Of a DNA stretch of 8,579 nt, positions 6,150-8,579 are shown in pieces. The translations under genes and the position numbers were made by a program. How positions within the stretch are numbered: position 1 is the first letter of the stretch; each line of letters begins with the position of its first letter. The notes under the pieces are model-generated. The model was not told where the DNA came from, searched no databases, and saw only the letters and a program-made list of their open reading frames with translations. The stretch comes from an uncultured Oscillospiraceae bacterium (GTDB lineage: Bacteria > Bacillota > Clostridia > Oscillospirales > Acutalibacteraceae), in the NCBI GenBank assembly GCA_900552225.1, contig URYX01000070.1, positions 1 through 8,579 of the forward strand, read 5' to 3'.

Positions 6150-6827
6150 ATGATCTGGTGTGTCGAGGACGATGCGAGCATCCGCGATATTGAGGTATAT
6201 GCCCTGCAGTCCACGGGCTTTGAGGCGCGCGGATTTGAGGACGGCTCGGCCTTTTGGGAGGCGCTGCAGACCTCCGAAAAGCCGGAGCTGATTGTGCTGG
6301 ACGTCATGCTGCCCGGTGTGGACGGCATCGAGCTGCTGCGCCGTCTGAAGCGCTCCTCCGCCTACCGCACCATTCCCGTCGTCATGGCCACCGCCAAGGG
6401 GACGGAATACGACAAAATTCAGGGGCTCGACTCCGGCGCCGACTATTATCTGGCCAAGCCGTTCGGCATTATGGAGTTTGTGTCCTGCATCAAGGCGGTG
6501 CTTCGCCGCTGCGCCCCTCAGCCCACCGGAAAGCTGCTGCAGTCCGGCGGGCTGACGGTGCATCCGGAGGAGCGCACCGTCACCGCGGACGGGCAGCCGA
6601 TCATCCTGACCTACAAGGAGTTTGAGCTGCTGCGGCTGTTTATGTCCCATCCGGGCATTGCCTTCAGCCGGGACCAGCTGTTCGGTGAGATCTGGGGGAT
6701 GGACTACTGCGGCGAGACCCGCACGGTGGATATGCACATCCGCACGCTGCGGCAGAAGCTCGGCCCCTACGGAGCGCACATTCAGACGGTGCGCCATGTC
6801 GGCTACCGATGGGAGGCCTCCGTATGA
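6150..6827 (+). CDS. phoP: OmpR/PhoB-family response regulator (PhoP-like)
   Basis: A 225-residue two-component regulator. The receiver domain (about 1-120) has the acidic pocket Glu6-Asp7-Asp8, phosphoacceptor Asp51 in LIVLDVMLPG, switch Thr81 in MATAKG and Lys103 in LAKPF. The OmpR-type winged-helix DNA-binding domain (about 130-222) shows LTYKEFELLRLFMSHPG (153-169), the recognition-helix region TRTVDMHIRTLRQKLG (190-205) and VRHVGYRWE (214-222). Such regulators bind direct repeats, in keeping with the TTTACA-like array before pstS. The gene follows phoU by one base and overlaps the kinase gene by ATGA. The pst-phoU context makes it the phosphate regulator, PhoP in Bacillus terms and PhoB in E. 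coli terms. Confidence 0.93.
   Translation: MIWCVEDDASIRDIEVYALQSTGFEARGFEDGSAFWEALQTSEKPELIVLDVMLPGVDGIELLRRLKRSSAYRTIPVVMATAKGTEYDKIQGLDSGADYYLAKPFGIMEFVSCIKAVLRRCAPQPTGKLLQSGGLTVHPEERTVTADGQPIILTYKEFELLRLFMSHPGIAFSRDQLFGEIWGMDYCGETRTVDMHIRTLRQKLGPYGAHIQTVRHVGYRWEASV
6811..6816 (+). promoter_or_regulatory. Ribosome binding site that sets the phoR start
   Basis: GGGAGG lies 7 nt before ATG 6824 and inside the 3' end of the response regulator gene. The longer in-frame candidate ATG 6809 overlaps this site and has no good site of its own, so 6824 is preferred. Confidence 0.7.
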
Positions 6828-8488
6828 CACGGAAAATTTTTCGCTCGATCCTGCTGGTGGCCGGTCTCGTGCTGCTGGCCAGCTTTGCGGTCTCCCTCGG
6901 GGTGCTGTACCGCCATTTTGCCTCCGTGCAGGAGGACCGGCTGGCGGAGGAGCTCGATCTGGCGGCCGTTTCGGTGGAGCAGTCGGGCACGGAATACCTC
7001 GAACGGCTCCGGTCCGACCGCTACCGCATTACCTGGATTGCTCCGGACGGCAGTGTGCGCTTTGACACCAAAACCGACGCCGAAAGCATGCAGAACCATC
7101 TCGGCCGCAAGGAGGTGGCGGAGGCGCTGACCACCGGCACGGGACGCGACGCACGGTATTCCGATACCCTGCTCGAAAAGACGCTGTACGCCGCCAAGCG
7201 GCTGTCGGACGGCTCGGTGCTGCGCATTGCGGTCAGCCAGTCCACCGTATGGGCGCTGGTCTTCGGTACTCTGCAGCCGCTGCTGCTCGTGCTGGTGGTG
7301 GCGCTGATTCTGTCCGGCCTGCTGGCCGGGCGGCTCTCCAAGCGTATCGTCAATCCGCTGAACAGCCTCGACCTGGAGCATCCCTTTGAAAACGATACCT
7401 ATGAGGAGCTGTCTCCCCTGCTCGGCAAGATCGACCGGCAGCACCGCGAAATCGACCGCCGGCTGCAGGAGCTGCAGCGCAGAACCGACGAATTCACCCA
7501 GATTACCGATCACCTGGACGAGGGACTCGTTCTGCTCGACGGCAAGGGAGACGTGCTCAGCATCAACCCCGCCGCCTGCCGTATCTTCCGGGCGAACGAC
7601 GCAGTCGGGCACAGCTTCCTGAATGTGGACCGCAGTCACGCCATGAGCACCGCCGTCGGGCAGGCGCTTGCGGGCGGGCACGGACAATTCCGCTATGAGC
7701 GGGACGGGCGGGAATACCGCATCGACGCCAGCCCCATCCAATCCGACGGCGCCGGCATCGGCTGCGTGCTGCTGGCCTTCGACATCACCGAGCAGGCCTA
7801 TGCCGAGCAGCTGCGGCGGGAGTTTACCGCCAACGTGTCGCATGAGCTGAAAACCCCGCTGCAGGGCATCATCGGCAGCGCCGACCTGATCGAATCGGGG
7901 CTGATGAAGCCGGAGGATCTCCCCCGCTTTGTCGGACACATCCGGCAGGAGGCCGCCCGTCTGCTCACGCTGATCGGAGACATCCTGCGGCTGTCGCAGC
8001 TCGACGAGGGCACCAAGCTGCCGCAGGAGGACGTCGATCTGATGGCACTCGCCGCAGAGGTCACGGAGACGCTCGGGGATGCCGCCGCCTCCCATCAAAT
8101 CACCCTGTCCCTGGACGGCCGCGGAGGCACGCTGCACGGCGTGGCGCGGCTGCTGTATGAGGTGCTCTACAACCTCTGCGACAACGCGATCCAGTACAAC
8201 CGCCCGGGCGGGCAGGTGCACATCACGGTGGACTCCGACAAGACGGAATGCACCGTCACCGTCCGCGACACCGGCATCGGCATTGCCCCGGAATACCAGT
8301 CCCGTATTTTCGAGCGGTTCTTCCGTGTCGATAAGAGCCATTCCAAGGCCTCCGGCGGCACAGGGCTCGGGCTGTCCATCGTCAAGCATGCGGTGCAGTA
8401 CCATCACGGCACCATCGAGCTGCACAGCACACCCGGGCAGGGCACCGTCATCCGGCTGCACTTTCCCCGTCCGGCCGCCGCGGAATAG
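6824..8488 (+). CDS. phoR: PhoR-type phosphate-sensing histidine kinase
   Basis: A 554-residue membrane sensor kinase expected to phosphorylate the adjacent regulator. In order: membrane helix (about 6-28); extracytoplasmic domain (30-143) with the Firmicutes PhoR/WalK-like core RITWIAPDGSVRFDTKTDAE and MQNHLGRKEV (89-98); second membrane helix (about 143-168); a short HAMP-like linker with a coiled-coil-prone stretch (169-222); cytoplasmic PAS domain (about 223-325); HisKA with H-box NVSHELKTPLQG and phosphoacceptor His340; and a HATPase_c domain with N-box YNLCDNAIQYN (449-459), G1 DTGIGI (482-487), F-box IFERFFRVDK (495-504) and G2 GTGLGLSIVK (512-521). All catalytic residues appear intact. 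ATG 6824 forms an ATGA overlap with the regulator stop. PhoU is known to act through the PhoR PAS domain in E. coli, so the upstream phoU fits. The ligand of the external domain is unknown. Confidence 0.94.
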   Translation: MTRKIFRSILLVAGLVLLASFAVSLGVLYRHFASVQEDRLAEELDLAAVSVEQSGTEYLERLRSDRYRITWIAPDGSVRFDTKTDAESMQNHLGRKEVAEALTTGTGRDARYSDTLLEKTLYAAKRLSDGSVLRIAVSQSTVWALVFGTLQPLLLVLVVALILSGLLAGRLSKRIVNPLNSLDLEHPFENDTYEELSPLLGKIDRQHREIDRRLQELQRRTDEFTQITDHLDEGLVLLDGKGDVLSINPAACRIFRANDAVGHSFLNVDRSHAMSTAVGQALAGGHGQFRYERDGREYRIDASPIQSDGAGIGCVLLAFDITEQAYAEQLRREFTANVSHELKTPLQGIIGSADLIESGLMKPEDLPRFVGHIRQEAARLLTLIGDILRLSQLDEGTKLPQEDVDLMALAAEVTETLGDAAASHQITLSLDGRGGTLHGVARLLYEVLYNLCDNAIQYNRPGGQVHITVDSDKTECTVTVRDTGIGIAPEYQSRIFERFFRVDKSHSKASGGTGLGLSIVKHAVQYHHGTIELHSTPGQGTVIRLHFPRPAAAE

Positions 8489-8490
8489 AG

Positions 8491-8519
8491 CCGAAAAACA
8501 CGGGTTTCCGGTTTTTCGG
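8491..8519 (+). terminator. Inverted repeat just after phoR, possible operon terminator
   Basis: CCGAAAAAC (8491-8499) and GTTTTTCGG (8511-8519) are perfect inverted repeats with an 11-nt loop, starting 2 nt after the phoR stop. The T5 run is inside the stem rather than after it, so this is not a textbook terminator. It could end transcription weakly or form an mRNA 3' structure. Confidence 0.4.
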
Positions 8520-8533
8520 ACAGATACGGAAAT

Positions 8534-8559
8534 CGCCTGTGTGACATGTCACACAGGCG
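8534..8559. repeat. Perfect 26-bp palindrome downstream of phoR
   Basis: The two 13-bp halves (8534-8546 and 8547-8559) are exact reverse complements. As RNA it would make an 11-bp stem with a CATG loop on either strand. Neither flank has a T-tract, so it is not a standard intrinsic terminator in either direction. The centre reads TGTGA-CATG-TCACA, similar in style to binding sites of CRP/FNR-family regulators. It may be an operator for the gene that begins beyond the window, or a bidirectional transcript-end structure. Confidence 0.55.
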
Positions 8560-8579
8560 CTTGAGCGTGTCAAAAAACT

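Noticed and set aside
6803..8461. A 552-codon open reading frame on the minus strand, antisense to phoR
   Set aside because: It mirrors an unambiguous histidine kinase gene. Its translation shows no recognisable domain, and long antisense frames are expected in GC-rich genes with strong third-position bias.
1..8579. Mobile elements, CRISPR arrays, tRNA/rRNA genes or a defence system
   Set aside because: No transposase-like product, regularly spaced repeats or recognisable structural RNA was seen; the window is filled by the pst-pho operon and one DUF1846 gene.

Overview
The window is a GC-rich, gene-dense bacterial segment with every credible gene on the + strand. Strong AGGAGG-type ribosome binding sites, a short lipoprotein-type PstS, a Firmicutes-type PhoR sensor kinase and a DUF1846 gene point to a Gram-positive anaerobe of the Clostridia. 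The high GC makes an Oscillospiraceae/Ruminococcaceae-like gut organism a reasonable guess, but the genus cannot be read from the sequence.

Layout: the window opens inside a DUF1846 (UPF0371) gene whose 5' end lies outside (1-1088). It is closed by a hairpin with a perfect 12-bp stem (1094-1130). A 213-bp intergenic region follows, holding that hairpin and then a tandem array of TTTACA-like repeats on a period of about 11 bp (1191-1240). The array resembles PhoP (Pho) boxes, with a -10-like element just downstream. From 1302 to 8488 runs one tightly packed operon: pstS, pstC, pstA, a pyridoxal/pyridoxamine kinase, pstB, phoU, a PhoP/PhoB-type response regulator and a PhoR-type histidine kinase. 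The only sizeable internal gap (2115-2192, between pstS and pstC) holds a strong hairpin without a U-tract. The last 91 bases hold a 9-bp inverted repeat and a perfect 26-bp palindrome.

How the genes work together: PstS captures phosphate outside the membrane, PstC and PstA form the channel and PstB powers it. PhoU is expected to link transporter status to the PhoR kinase. PhoR phosphorylates the response regulator, which probably binds the Pho boxes upstream of pstS. The operon would therefore encode its own sensor, regulator and effector, an autoregulatory loop. 

The unexpected element is the vitamin B6 kinase between pstA and pstB. Its ends overlap both neighbours (TGATG and ATGA junctions), so it is an integrated, probably translationally coupled, member of the operon. 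This is the best candidate for something not previously described. The rest is a well-formed but recognisable Pho regulon locus. No mobile elements, CRISPR arrays, tRNA or rRNA genes were seen.
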